Source of the DNA: JBIOUF01 sp044866695
GTDB taxonomy: Bacteria > Actinomycetota > Actinomycetes > Propionibacteriales > Nocardioidaceae
Length of the DNA: 15,754 bases
Reading direction: 5' to 3'
Assembly: GCA_044866695.1 (NCBI GenBank)
Contig: JBIOUF010000130.1
Span: 1-15,754, forward strand
In this document: positions 6,869-14,273 of the stretch, one piece after another
Position numbering within the stretch: position 1 is the first letter of the stretch
Layout of the letters: each line of letters begins with the position of its first letter
Translations under genes and position numbers: made by a program
The notes under the pieces: generated by a model
The model's database searches: none
What the model saw: the letters and a program-made list of their open reading frames with translations, nothing else
Told to the model about the DNA's origin: nothing

Positions 6869-6990
6869 AGCCGGCGAGGACCCGCCGACTCGGCAGCCAC
6901 GGCCGATGAAGACCCGCCGACTCGGCAGCCACGGCCGACGAAGACCCGCCCACTCGGCAGCCACGGCCGGCGAAGACCCGCCCACTCGGC
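6869..6990. repeat. 32-bp tandem repeat array
   Basis: Three full 32-bp units lie at 6895-6926, 6927-6958 and 6959-6990 with few substitutions, preceded by a 26-bp unit (6869-6894) missing six bases. Each contains GAAGACCCGCC followed by GACTCGGC or CACTCGGC and then AGCCACGGCCG; the partial unit has GAGGACCCGCC instead. There are no spacers. The array stops two bases short of the peptidase stop codon. Unit length is not a multiple of three, so a translated role is unlikely. Confidence 0.85.
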
Positions 6991-6992
6991 GG

Positions 6993-7832
6993 TCAGCCGG
7001 ACAGGTACCAGTCCGCGACGGGAGCGCCGACCAGGACCCCGGCCAGCGCGCCGAGGAGGAGGAACGGGCCGAACGGGTAGGACCGCCGGTCCACCACCCT
7101 CAGCGCGCTGAGCAGGAGCCCCCCCACCCCGCCGAGGACGAACGCGGCGAGGACGCCGACCACCAAGGCCCCCCAGCCGACGTAGCCGAGGACCAGGCCG
7201 AGCACGCCGGACAGCCGCACGTCTCCGTAGCCCATGCCGGCCGGGTACACCAGCCACAGCAGGAGGAACAGCCCGCCGAACGCCACCCAGCCCCAACCGG
7301 CCCGCCACAGCCGCCCCGGGTCGGAGTCCAGCAGCGCGGCCACGGGCAGCAGCGCCAGCACCACCACGTACGCGGGGGCGACCAGCCGGGTGGGCAGCAG
7401 CCGGGTGCGCCAGTCCACGACGGCCAGGGCGACCCCGAACGGCACCAGCGCGAGGACCAGCAGGAGTGAGCCGGACCAGCCCAGGCGGACGCCGGCCAGA
7501 CCGGCGGCCACCCCACCCGCGACGGCCGCCTTCGCGCGCAGGCCCGGGAGCGCGGCGATGGCGGCGTACAGCTCCTTGCCCCCCGGGTCCGCATGGCCAG
7601 GCGCATCGCCCGGGGCGGGCTCGCCGTCGGCGGGTGGCGCGACGGGACTCGCGAAGTGGGACGCCAAGGGCACCGGTGGCGGCACCACGGTGTCCCCCTG
7701 GTCGTCGACGACGGAGATCTGCGGGTCGGGCGAGGTGGGCTCGGGGAGGCGCCGCACCAGCCCGGGGACGAGCGCGCCGCCGACAGCGCCGACGAACGCG
7801 CTCACCGCCGCGGCGTCCAGGTGCCAGGTCAT
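6993..7832 (-). CDS. Prepilin peptidase, A24 family
   Basis: This polytopic membrane aspartic protease should cleave the leader of type IV pilin-like or Tad/Flp pilin-like proteins. Of 279 residues, the two catalytic aspartates are D140 in VVDWRTRLLP and D204 in the family signature GMGYGD; the closing SYPFGPFLLLGA segment is also typical. There is one N-terminal hydrophobic segment (about 7-27), a proline-rich linker (about 30-90), then several membrane helices. The cysteine-rich methyltransferase domain of PilD is absent. The ATG at 7832 is preceded by TACCCT at seven bases and no Shine-Dalgarno sequence. An in-frame ATG at 7898 overlaps the aroE stop as ATGA and would add 22 arginine-rich residues, so the start is uncertain. 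No pilin gene is nearby. Confidence 0.9.
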   Translation of the reverse strand: MTWHLDAAAVSAFVGAVGGALVPGLVRRLPEPTSPDPQISVVDDQGDTVVPPPVPLASHFASPVAPPADGEPAPGDAPGHADPGGKELYAAIAALPGLRAKAAVAGGVAAGLAGVRLGWSGSLLLVLALVPFGVALAVVDWRTRLLPTRLVAPAYVVVLALLPVAALLDSDPGRLWRAGWGWVAFGGLFLLLWLVYPAGMGYGDVRLSGVLGLVLGYVGWGALVVGVLAAFVLGGVGGLLLSALRVVDRRSYPFGPFLLLGALAGVLVGAPVADWYLSG

Positions 7833-7839
7833 CGCGTGC

Positions 7840-7845
7840 AGGGTA
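7840..7845 (-). promoter_or_regulatory. Possible leaderless -10 element for the A24 peptidase
   Basis: TACCCT on the minus strand ends seven bases before the ATG at 7832, in the 62-base gap after aroE. It fits TANNNT and supports that start over the one at 7898. No -35 is evident. Confidence 0.35.
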
Positions 7846-7894
7846 GGCCACGGCGCCCGGCGGTGGCGCGCGCCGTCCCCAGGGACCGAGCCGG

Positions 7895-8743
7895 TCATCC
7901 GGACGCGGCGGTCGCCCGCTCCCGGAGCGCGGCCTCGCCCGCGGCGCGCATCGGGGCGAGCGGAGCCGGGTCGGCGCCGGTCATCAGGGTCACCTGGAAC
8001 CCGGCCTGGTGCACCAGCAGGTCCAGCCCCGACACCAGCACCTGACCCCGCTCTGCCGCGAGGCGCGCGAACGGGGTCGGCCAGGGGTCGTACGCCACGT
8101 CGAACACCACCTCGGCGGCGTCCAAGACGGTCAGCGCGCAACCGGTCTGGGCGGCCGCCGGCACCGTGGACACGACCAGGTCGCCCCGGGGCACCGGGTC
8201 GCCGATCGTCACGACCTCGACCGCGGGCGCGTGGGGGTGCCGGGCGACCGCGGCGACGGTCTCGGCGGCCCGCCCCGGGTTGCGGACCACCAGGCTCGCC
8301 GCGTGGCAGCCGAGGTCGGCCATCGCGTGCAGCACCGACGTCGCGGTCGCCCCGCCGCCGAGGACGACGACCCGGCCGACCGGCCCGGCGTGCCGCTCCC
8401 GCACCGCGGCCGCGGCCCCGGGGATGTCGGTGTTGTGCGCCAGGCGGCGACCCGAGCGCAGCAGCAGCGTGTTCGCCGCCCCCGCCAGCGCCACCCGCTC
8501 GCTGACCTCGTCGGCCAGCCGCGCCGCGCGCCGCTTGAGCGGCATGGTCAGCGACAGGCCGCGCCAGGTCTCGTCGAGGCCGTCGAGGAAGCCGGCCAGC
8601 CCCGCCTCCGTCACGTCGACGGCGTCGTAGGTCCAGTCCAGCCCGAGCGCGGCGTACGCGGCACGGTGCAGCACCGGCGACAGGGAGTGCGCGACCGGGC
8701 TGCCCAGGACGGCCGCGCGGCCGCCCACCGACGGGCTCAGCAC
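7895..8743 (-). CDS. aroE: Shikimate dehydrogenase
   Basis: AroE reduces 3-dehydroshikimate to shikimate, the fourth step of the pathway, normally with NADPH. The 282-residue protein has the substrate-binding GSPVAHSLSP motif at 14-23, catalytic K70 in LTMPLK, N91, and catalytic D106 in HNTDIPG. The glycine-rich dinucleotide loop GGGATATS is at 129-136, RNPGR follows the second strand, and the closing GLDLLVHQAGFQ region is typical. The start is GTG at 8743, seven bases inside mltG, so the two are translationally coupled. GAGG lies about ten bases upstream of the GTG. Placement after mltG and ruvX follows a common actinobacterial order. Confidence 0.95.
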   Translation of the reverse strand: MLSPSVGGRAAVLGSPVAHSLSPVLHRAAYAALGLDWTYDAVDVTEAGLAGFLDGLDETWRGLSLTMPLKRRAARLADEVSERVALAGAANTLLLRSGRRLAHNTDIPGAAAAVRERHAGPVGRVVVLGGGATATSVLHAMADLGCHAASLVVRNPGRAAETVAAVARHPHAPAVEVVTIGDPVPRGDLVVSTVPAAAQTGCALTVLDAAEVVFDVAYDPWPTPFARLAAERGQVLVSGLDLLVHQAGFQVTLMTGADPAPLAPMRAAGEAALRERATAASG

Positions 8744-9891
8744 AGCTCGGAGTCCTCGCAGAACTCCCGGAGCCTCGCGACGTTCTCCTTGTGCTCCGCG
8801 GCGGTGTCGGCGAACAGCGTCTCACCGGTGTCCAGGTCCACGGTCACGAAGAAGCACGACCCCTCGTCGGCCGGGTCGAGCGCCGCCGCCAGCGCCGCCT
8901 CGCCCGGTGACGCGATCGGGCCGGGCGGGAGGCCGGGAACCAGATAGGTGTTGTACGGGCTGTCGACCGCGCGCATCTCCTCGGTGGTGAACACCGAGTC
9001 GTTGTCGCCGGCGGCGTAGTGCACCGTGGAGTCCATCTGCAGCCGCCGCCCGGAGCCACGGCAGAACCCGTCCAGCCGGTTGTACACGACCTCGGCGACC
9101 CCGGCGAGGTCCTGCTCACGGCGGGCCTCGCGCTGGACGATGCTGGCCACCGTCACGGCGTCGTGCGGGCTCACCCCCTGCCGGTCGGCCCCAGCGACCA
9201 GTCCCACGTCGCGCGCGGCCTCCTTGAACCGCCCCACCATGTCGCGCAGCAGCGACCGCGCCGTGGCGTCGGGCCTGACCAGGTACGTCGCCGGGAACAG
9301 GTAGCCCTCCGGGTTGCCCTCGGCGTACGGCGGCAGGCCGAGCGCCGCCGGGTCGGCCAGCACCGCCCGTAGCCGCGCGGCGGAGAAGTCGGTCCCCTTG
9401 GCCAGGACCTCGACGGTCTGCTCGACGGTGAGGCCTTCGGGGACCGTCACCCGGTCCTGGATGAGGTTGTCGGGGTCGACCAGCACCGCCAGCGCCGCGG
9501 CGGCCGACATCTGCTCCCGCATCTGGTAGTAGCCGACCTGGATCCCCCGGGAGGCGGGGTCGTCCGCGGCCGCGTCGGTGAACGCCTCGACGCTCTTCAC
9601 CACCCCCGCGTCGTGAAGCGTCTCGCCGATCGCCGTGGCGGAGTCGCCCTCGGCCACCTCGACGAGCACGCTGCCCCGGCCGTTCCCGGTGTAGTCCTCC
9701 GGGCCTCTGAGCAGCTTGCGCAGCTGGCTGGAGCCGACGGTGACCAGCGCGACGACGACCGCGAGGACGACGGCCAGGGCGAGCAGGCCGGCCAGGCAGC
9801 CCATCACCCGCCGGGGTCGAGGCTGCGGCGGCTCCGCCTCGGCGAGCGTGCCGAACGTCGACCCGGTTCGGGGGCTGGCGGGGTCCTCCAC
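8737..9891 (-). CDS. mltG: Endolytic murein transglycosylase MltG
   Basis: MltG is a membrane-bound lytic transglycosylase thought to cut nascent glycan strands and end their polymerisation. The 384-residue protein has a cytoplasmic N-terminus, one membrane helix at about 30-52, and an extracellular YceG domain. Family motifs are EGYLFPATY (195-203), VASIVQREA with the likely catalytic E255, and LQMDSTVHYA (285-294). The GTG start at 9891 has AGGGA about five bases before it, inside the end of ruvX, and is two bases past the ruvX TAG. It overlaps aroE by seven bases. The ruvX-mltG-aroE linkage after alaS is well known in actinobacteria. Confidence 0.95.
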   Translation of the reverse strand: MEDPASPRTGSTFGTLAEAEPPQPRPRRVMGCLAGLLALAVVLAVVVALVTVGSSQLRKLLRGPEDYTGNGRGSVLVEVAEGDSATAIGETLHDAGVVKSVEAFTDAAADDPASRGIQVGYYQMREQMSAAAALAVLVDPDNLIQDRVTVPEGLTVEQTVEVLAKGTDFSAARLRAVLADPAALGLPPYAEGNPEGYLFPATYLVRPDATARSLLRDMVGRFKEAARDVGLVAGADRQGVSPHDAVTVASIVQREARREQDLAGVAEVVYNRLDGFCRGSGRRLQMDSTVHYAAGDNDSVFTTEEMRAVDSPYNTYLVPGLPPGPIASPGEAALAAALDPADEGSCFFVTVDLDTGETLFADTAAEHKENVARLREFCEDSELC

Positions 9892-9893
9892 GG

Positions 9894-10385
9894 CTATCCC
9901 TGTCCGCTCGGCGACATGGGCACGGTCTCCCCGGGCGCCACCCCCGTGCTGCGCTCGGTGTCCAGGGCATTCTGCAAGATCACCACCGCGGCGGCCTGGT
10001 CCACGACGGCGCGCCGCCGCCTCCCCTTGCGGCCGCCTTCGCGCAGCGCCGCCTCGGCCGACACCGTGCTGAGCCGTTCGTCCACCAGCCGCACCGGAAC
10101 GGGGGCGACCGCCGCAGCCAGCGCGGCCGCGAACGCGCGGGCCTTCACCGCCGCCGGGCCCTCACGGCCGGACAGCGACCGGGGCAGCCCCAGGACGACC
10201 TCGACCGCTGCGTGCTCGGCGGCCAGCGCCGCGATCCGGGCGCCGACCCGGCCGTCGTCGCCGCCCTCGCCGCGGTCGCGCCGCACGGTCTCCACCGGCG
10301 TGGCCAGCAGCCCGGCCGGGTCGGAGCGGGCCACGCCGACCCGGACGTCGCCGACGTCCACGCCCAGCCGCACCCCGGACCGCAC
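9894..10385 (-). CDS. ruvX: Holliday junction resolvase-like protein RuvX/YqgF
   Basis: This 163-residue RNase H-fold protein belongs to the YqgF family, implicated in 16S rRNA 5'-end maturation and proposed as a Holliday junction nuclease. Acidic residues expected for metal binding are D10 (GVDVGDVRVGVA), E103 (VDERLST) and D129 (VDQAAA). The LGLPRSLSG segment at 65-73 is family typical. I chose the GTG at 10385 because it gives the usual MRxGVRLGVDVG beginning; GTG at 10373 is an alternative. GGCGGA abuts the GTG too closely for a good ribosome-binding site, and GAGACT lies six bases upstream. A repeat-filled gap separates it from alaS. It lies two bases before mltG. Confidence 0.93.
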   Translation of the reverse strand: MRSGVRLGVDVGDVRVGVARSDPAGLLATPVETVRRDRGEGGDDGRVGARIAALAAEHAAVEVVLGLPRSLSGREGPAAVKARAFAAALAAAVAPVPVRLVDERLSTVSAEAALREGGRKGRRRRAVVDQAAAVVILQNALDTERSTGVAPGETVPMSPSGQG

Positions 10386-10458
10386 TCCGCCAGTCTCGCA
10401 GCCGACGTGCCGGCGCGGGTTCCGAGCCGCCGGAACGGGCGACGGGCGGCGGCGGTAC

Positions 10459-10480
10459 GCCGGCATTGACGGCTCGCCCG
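10459..10480. repeat. Isolated diverged copy of the 22-bp unit
   Basis: This segment contains CATTGACGGCTCG and matches the last unit of the nearby array at 18 of 22 positions. It is separated from that array by the inverted-repeat segment 10488-10559, suggesting that segment was inserted into, or grew beside, a longer array. Confidence 0.6.
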
Positions 10481-10487
10481 CGCCGCT

Positions 10488-10559
10488 GGTCGAGGTGCGC
10501 CCTTCGAGACGGGCTCCTTCGTCGCCCTCCTCAGGAACCGCGGAGCGAGCCTCGAAACC
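10488..10559. repeat. Imperfect inverted repeat, REP-like
   Basis: GGTCGAGG (10488-10495) pairs with CCTCGAAACC (10550-10559), allowing for a two-base bulge. Between them are further related fragments (TTCGAGACGGGCTCC and CCTCAGGAACCGCGGAGCGAG). It looks like two degenerate copies of the GGTCGAGG...CCTCGAAACC intergenic palindrome that I associate with Nocardioides-type genomes; that link is from memory. Confidence 0.5.
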
Positions 10560-10572
10560 AAGGCGCGCGACC

Positions 10573-10660
10573 ACCACCATTGACGGCTTGGCCCACCACC
10601 ATTGACGGCTCGACCCACCAAGACTGACGGCTCGACCCACCGACATTGACGGCTCGACCT
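10573..10660. repeat. 22-bp tandem repeat array, four units
   Basis: Four gap-free units lie at 10573-10594, 10595-10616, 10617-10638 and 10639-10660. Each has a constant core, TGACGGCT, usually followed by CGACCC, and a variable six-base block before it (ACCATT, AGAC-like or GACATT). The last base is the first base of the alaS stop codon as read on the plus strand, so the array directly abuts alaS. Orientation matches the array at 19-87. Confidence 0.88.
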
Positions 10661-13335
10661 CAGGCGCCGACTGTCCGAGCGAGCTCTGCCTCGACGTCGC
10701 GAAGCGCCTGGTCGGCACCGCCCGGGTCGGTGCCGCCGCCCTGGGCGACGTCGTCCTTGCCGCCGCCGCTGCCGCCCAGCGCCGCGGTGGCGACCTTGAC
10801 CAGCGCGTTGGCCGACAGGCCGCGGGCGCGGGCCGCGTCGTTGACCGCGACCACGACGGCCGGCTTGCCGCCACCGGTGCCGACCACCGCGACCACGCCG
10901 GGCCGGCCGGGGGCGAGCCGCGCGCGCACGTCGAGGGCGAGGCGGCGTACGTCGGCGGCGCCGGCGCCGTCGACGCGGTGGGCGACCAACGCCACGCCGG
11001 AGACGTCGCCGGCCTGGTCGGCCAGCGACCCGGCAGAGGCCAGCAGCTGCGCCAGGCGGGTCCGCTCGATCTCCTTCTCGGCGGCACGGAGCCGCTCCAC
11101 CAGGTCGCCGACCCGCTCCGGGAGCTCCTCGGGCCGCGCCTTGAGCGTCTCGCTGAGCTGGGCGACCAGAACGTGCTCGCGGGCCAGGAACCGGTACGCG
11201 TCGGAGCCGACCAGCGCCTCGACCCGGCGCACGCCGGACCCGATGGAGGACTCGCCGAGCAGCTTGACCACGCCGAGCTGCGCGGACCGCGCGGTGTGCG
11301 TGCCGCCGCACAGCTCGCGGGCCCAGTCGCCGACCGAGACGACGCGGACCCGGTCGCCGTACTTCTCGCCGAACAGCGCCATCGCGCCGGACCGGCGGGC
11401 CTCCTCCTGGGTCATGACCTCCGCGCGGACCGCGAGGTCGGCCAGCACCAGGTCGTTGACCCGCGCCTCCACGTCGCGCAGCACCGACGCCGGCACCGCT
11501 CCGGTGGCGGAGAAGTCGAACCGGAACCGGCCCGGCGCGTTCTCCGACCCGGCCTGGGTGGCGGTCTCCCCGAGCGCCTCGCGGAACGCCTTGTGCACCA
11601 TGTGCGTCGCGGTGTGCGAGCGGGAGATGGACCACCTCCGGTCGACGTCGACCAGCGCGTGCGCGGCGTCGCCGACGGTGACCTCGCCGGACTGGACGCG
11701 GACCTGGTGGACGATCAGGCCCGACAGCGGCGACTGCACGTCGAGCACCTCGACCCGGGCGCCGTTGCCCAGCTCGACGACCCCCTGGTCGGCGAGCTGC
11801 CCGCCGCCCTCGGCATAGAACGGCGTGCGGTCGAGCACCAGGTCGACCTCCATGCCCTGCTGGGCGGAGGTGAGCGGCCCGGCCCCGGCGACGATGCCGG
11901 CGACGGTGCCCTCGGAGACCACCTCGTCGTAGCCGGTGAACTCCACCGGACGACCCAATGCGTCGGCCACCTCGCGGTACGCCGTCACCGCGCCGTGCTT
12001 GGTCTTCTTCGCCTTCGCGTCGGCCTTCGCGCGGTCGCGCTGCTCGGCCATCAGCCGCCGGAACCCGGCCTCGTCGACGGCGAGCCCCTGCTCGGCCGCC
12101 ATCTCCAAGGTCAGGTCGACGGGGAACCCGTAGGTGTCGTGCAGCGCGAACGCCCGCTCGCCGGACAGCCGGGTCGCGCCCTCGGCCTTCGCCGCCTGCA
12201 CGGCCAGGTCGAAGATCTGGGTGCCGGCGCGCAGCGTCTGGCGGAAGGCGTCCTCCTCGCCGTAGGCGACGCCGGAGATCCGCGACCAGTCCGTCTCCAG
12301 CTCCGGGTACGACGCCTTCATCCGGTCCTTGCTGACCGGCAGCAGCTCGGGCAGGCACCGGTCCTGGTATCCCAGCAGGCGCACCGACCGGATCGCCCGG
12401 CGCAGCAGGCGGCGCAGGACGTAGCCGCGGCCCTCGTTGCCCGGCGTGACCCCGTCGCCGACCAGCATGAGCGCGCTGCGCACGTGGTCGGCCACGACCC
12501 GGAACCGCACGTCGGCGGCGTGGTCGTCCCCGTAGCGCCGCCCGGTGAGCTCCGAGGCCCGGGCGATCACCGGGTAGGTCTCGTCGATCTCGTAGAGGTT
12601 GTGCTTGCCCTGGAGCAGGTAGGCCACCCGCTCCAGTCCCATCCCGGTGTCGATGTTGCGCCTGGGCAACGGCGCCCGGATGTCGAAGTCGTCCTTCGCC
12701 CTGACCTCGGAGAGGTCCTCCTGCATGAAGACCAGGTTCCAGATCTCCAGGAAGCGGTCCTCGTCGACCACCGGCCCGCCCTCGGGTCCGAACTCGGGAC
12801 CGCGGTCGACGTAGATCTCGCTGCACGGACCGCCGGGGCCGGGCACCCCCATGTGCCAGTAGTTGTCCAGCAGACCGCGCCGCTGGATCCGCTCCGCCGG
12901 CAGCCCGGCGACCGAGCGCCACAGGTCGGCGGCCTCGTCGTCGCCGTCCAGCACGGTCACCCAGATGGAGTCCGGGCGGAAGCCCAGGCCACCGTCCTCC
13001 TGGGCGGTCGTGACCAGGTCCCAGGCATGCCCGATGGCGCCTTCCTTGAAGTAGTCGCCGAAGGAGAAGTTGCCGCACATCTGGAAGAACGTGCCGTGCC
13101 GGGTGGTCTTGCCGACCTCCTCGATGTCCTGGGTGCGCACGGACTTCTGCACGCTGACCGCGCGAGGGTACGGCGGAGTCTCCTGCCCGAGGAAGTAGGG
13201 CTTGAACGGGACCATGCCGGCGTTGACGAACAGCAGGTTGGGGTCGTCGAGGATCAGCGAGGCGGACGGGACGTGGGTGTGCCCGCGCCTCTCGAAGTGG
13301 GCGATGAACCGGCGGCGGATCTCCGCGGTCTCCAT
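10660..13335 (-). CDS. alaS: Alanyl-tRNA synthetase
   Basis: AlaRS charges tRNA-Ala and hydrolyses mischarged Ser- and Gly-tRNA. The 891-residue length is typical. The class II catalytic domain begins at once (RRRFIAHFERRGHTHVPSAS) with the R-TQDIEEVG motif near 67-75 and the GMGLER motif at 231-236. The editing domain carries HTATH at 574-578 and CGGTH at 676-680, giving the four metal ligands H574, H578, C676 and H680. The C-Ala domain ends with a glycine-rich GGSGGGKDD segment at 854-862. The ATG at 13335 overlaps the preceding gene's TGA by one base (TGATG), so it is probably coupled; GAGAG lies just upstream. The stop codon directly abuts a tandem repeat array. Confidence 0.97.
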   Translation of the reverse strand: METAEIRRRFIAHFERRGHTHVPSASLILDDPNLLFVNAGMVPFKPYFLGQETPPYPRAVSVQKSVRTQDIEEVGKTTRHGTFFQMCGNFSFGDYFKEGAIGHAWDLVTTAQEDGGLGFRPDSIWVTVLDGDDEAADLWRSVAGLPAERIQRRGLLDNYWHMGVPGPGGPCSEIYVDRGPEFGPEGGPVVDEDRFLEIWNLVFMQEDLSEVRAKDDFDIRAPLPRRNIDTGMGLERVAYLLQGKHNLYEIDETYPVIARASELTGRRYGDDHAADVRFRVVADHVRSALMLVGDGVTPGNEGRGYVLRRLLRRAIRSVRLLGYQDRCLPELLPVSKDRMKASYPELETDWSRISGVAYGEEDAFRQTLRAGTQIFDLAVQAAKAEGATRLSGERAFALHDTYGFPVDLTLEMAAEQGLAVDEAGFRRLMAEQRDRAKADAKAKKTKHGAVTAYREVADALGRPVEFTGYDEVVSEGTVAGIVAGAGPLTSAQQGMEVDLVLDRTPFYAEGGGQLADQGVVELGNGARVEVLDVQSPLSGLIVHQVRVQSGEVTVGDAAHALVDVDRRWSISRSHTATHMVHKAFREALGETATQAGSENAPGRFRFDFSATGAVPASVLRDVEARVNDLVLADLAVRAEVMTQEEARRSGAMALFGEKYGDRVRVVSVGDWARELCGGTHTARSAQLGVVKLLGESSIGSGVRRVEALVGSDAYRFLAREHVLVAQLSETLKARPEELPERVGDLVERLRAAEKEIERTRLAQLLASAGSLADQAGDVSGVALVAHRVDGAGAADVRRLALDVRARLAPGRPGVVAVVGTGGGKPAVVVAVNDAARARGLSANALVKVATAALGGSGGGKDDVAQGGGTDPGGADQALRDVEAELARTVGA

Positions 13336-13631
13336 CAGCTCTCGCGTCCTCTCTGCGGCAGCCGGTCCCCGGTCCGGTCGTCCGCTGCCGCGTCGTCGGG
13401 GGTTCCAGGAAGCCCCGGCGCGAGCTGGTGGCGCAACTGGGTTTCCTTCTCCGCCATCCCGGCGCGCACCTCGTCGCCGAACAGCCGGGCGCCCGCGAAC
13501 AGCCCCGACAGCCGGTCGTGGATGCCGTCGACGGTCACCGCGTCGGCCAGCCGACGGACCCGGGACGACACGTACAGCCCCGCCGCCGCGCCCGCCGCGA
13601 ACCACACGCCCCTGCTGACCCCGCCCATCAC
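13335..13631 (-). CDS. Small membrane protein, DUF6167-like
   Basis: The product of 98 residues has one N-terminal membrane helix (about 7-22, GVWFAAGAAAGLYVSS), a basic turn (RVRRLAD), a helical segment with ARLFGDEVRAGMAEKETQLRH, and a polar disordered tail. This layout and the EVRAGMAEKE motif match the DUF6167 proteins I recall beside alaS in actinobacteria; the assignment is from memory and the function is unknown. The GTG at 13631 has AGGGG seven bases before it; the next codon is ATG (13628), so either could start. The stop overlaps the alaS ATG, implying coupled translation. It is 25 bases downstream of the unknown membrane gene. Confidence 0.8.
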   Translation of the reverse strand: MMGGVSRGVWFAAGAAAGLYVSSRVRRLADAVTVDGIHDRLSGLFAGARLFGDEVRAGMAEKETQLRHQLAPGLPGTPDDAAADDRTGDRLPQRGRES

Positions 13632-13656
13632 CCGCGCACCCCTATAGGCTCGACGG

Positions 13657-14259
13657 TCACGCCGCGTCCTCCCGGGCGGCCGGTGCCGGGGGGGCCCCGG
13701 AGCGGCCGGCGGCCAGCCGGCGGGCCCGGGCCTCGCGACGCGCCGCGCGGACCTCCCGCCTGCGGCTACGGCGGCTGGCCCGTGCGGCGCGGCGCATCTC
13801 CCAGGCGATCCGGTCGCGGTTCTCCGCCGACAGCGCCCGGCGCACCCCGTGACCGACCGCGACGGTGCGGACCGCCAGGGTCACCAGGACCTCCTCCGCC
13901 GGACGGTCCGCGGTGCTGCGCCGGATCGCCGCCACCAGCCTGCGCTGAAGGAGGGCACCGGCCGAGGGCCCGGCCAGGGCCACCGCGCCGGTGTCGCGGG
14001 GCGGCTGCCCGGGCGCCGAGCCGAGGGTGGTGATCACGTACTCCCGGCCGGCGCCCTCGTGCTCGCGACCTTCGCGGCGCACCCGGTCGACCTCGGCGGA
14101 CAGCTCGGACACCCGAGCGGCGAGCGCCTCGACGTCCTGCTGGGCCTGTGCGAGGGCTCGGCCGGCGGGCTGTCGCGACGACCGCGCGGACCAGGCGAGA
14201 GCTCCCACGACCACCATGAGCACGAACGCCGCTGCGGCGACCAGGGCCACGGGATCCAT
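13657..14259 (-). CDS. Membrane-anchored coiled-coil protein of unknown function
   Basis: I do not recognise a family. The 200-residue product has an N-terminal membrane helix (about 4-24, LVAAAAFVLMVVVGALAW), a probable coiled coil (about 33-68, LAQAQQDVEALAARVSELSAE and on), a middle segment starting EYVITTLG (73-80), and a helical region around 105-140. It ends in a strongly arginine-rich tail (about 155-185) followed by an alanine and proline end. An inside-facing basic tail that touches nucleic acid or lipid is a guess. It starts 11 bases after the rarA stop, probably in one transcript with it, though TAGGGT eight bases before the ATG could also start a leaderless transcript. Length, codon style and spacing support a real gene. 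Confidence 0.82.
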   Translation of the reverse strand: MDPVALVAAAAFVLMVVVGALAWSARSSRQPAGRALAQAQQDVEALAARVSELSAEVDRVRREGREHEGAGREYVITTLGSAPGQPPRDTGAVALAGPSAGALLQRRLVAAIRRSTADRPAEEVLVTLAVRTVAVGHGVRRALSAENRDRIAWEMRRAARASRRSRRREVRAARREARARRLAAGRSGAPPAPAAREDAA

Positions 14260-14267
14260 GACGACCG

Positions 14268-14273
14268 ACCCTA
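14268..14273 (-). promoter_or_regulatory. TAGGGT before the coiled-coil gene
   Basis: TAGGGT includes the rarA stop codon TAG and ends eight bases before the ATG at 14259. It could serve as a -10 element (TANNNT) or as a Shine-Dalgarno sequence through AGGG. The ten bases GGTAGGGTCG recur before rarA. Confidence 0.3.

Larger units (their letters stand above)
6645..6992. other. Structured intergenic region between the A24 peptidase and aroC
   Basis: This 348-base gap has no credible gene. It holds, from the aroC side, the upstream arm and loop of the start-codon hairpin (to 6692), a 14-bp perfect inverted repeat with a nested hairpin (6718-6778), about 90 bases without clear structure (6779-6868), and a 32-bp tandem array (6869-6990) that ends two bases from the peptidase stop codon. 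Minus-strand open frames crossing it are low-complexity reading of the repeats. Confidence 0.7.
10386..10572. other. Repeat-bearing gap upstream of ruvX
   Basis: Together with the array to its right, this forms the 274-base space between alaS and ruvX. It holds a small hairpin, GTTCCG (10419-10424) and CGGAAC (10431-10436), a lone diverged 22-bp unit (10459-10480), and an imperfect inverted repeat (10488-10559). A ruvX promoter would be expected near 10392-10397, where GAGACT is the only weak -10 candidate. No gene is supported. Confidence 0.55.

Noticed and set aside
6645..6953. N-terminal extension of aroC by about 100 residues
   Set aside because: The added segment reads through the inverted repeats and the tandem array, and the chorismate synthase family begins just before the GESHGP motif.
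6869..6990. CRISPR array
   Set aside because: The 32-bp units are directly adjacent with no spacers and no cas genes are present. The same holds for both 22-bp arrays.
7833..7898. Start of the A24 peptidase at the ATGA overlap with aroE
   Set aside because: Not excluded, but the 22 added residues are arginine- and proline-rich without hydrophobic character, and the ATG at 7832 has a well-placed TANNNT hexamer before it.
13336..13605. N-terminal extension of alaS
   Set aside because: The extension overlaps the small membrane gene in another frame, and the ATG at 13335 gives the usual AlaRS beginning.
10978..13647. An 889-residue plus-strand open frame opposite alaS
   Set aside because: It mirrors a complete alanyl-tRNA synthetase. 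Its composition is that of a shadow frame, with no domain or credible start.
13336..13660. T-box or other tRNA-sensing leader before alaS
   Set aside because: alaS overlaps the gene before it by one base and has no leader; no T-box core sequence was seen in the 25-base gap further upstream.
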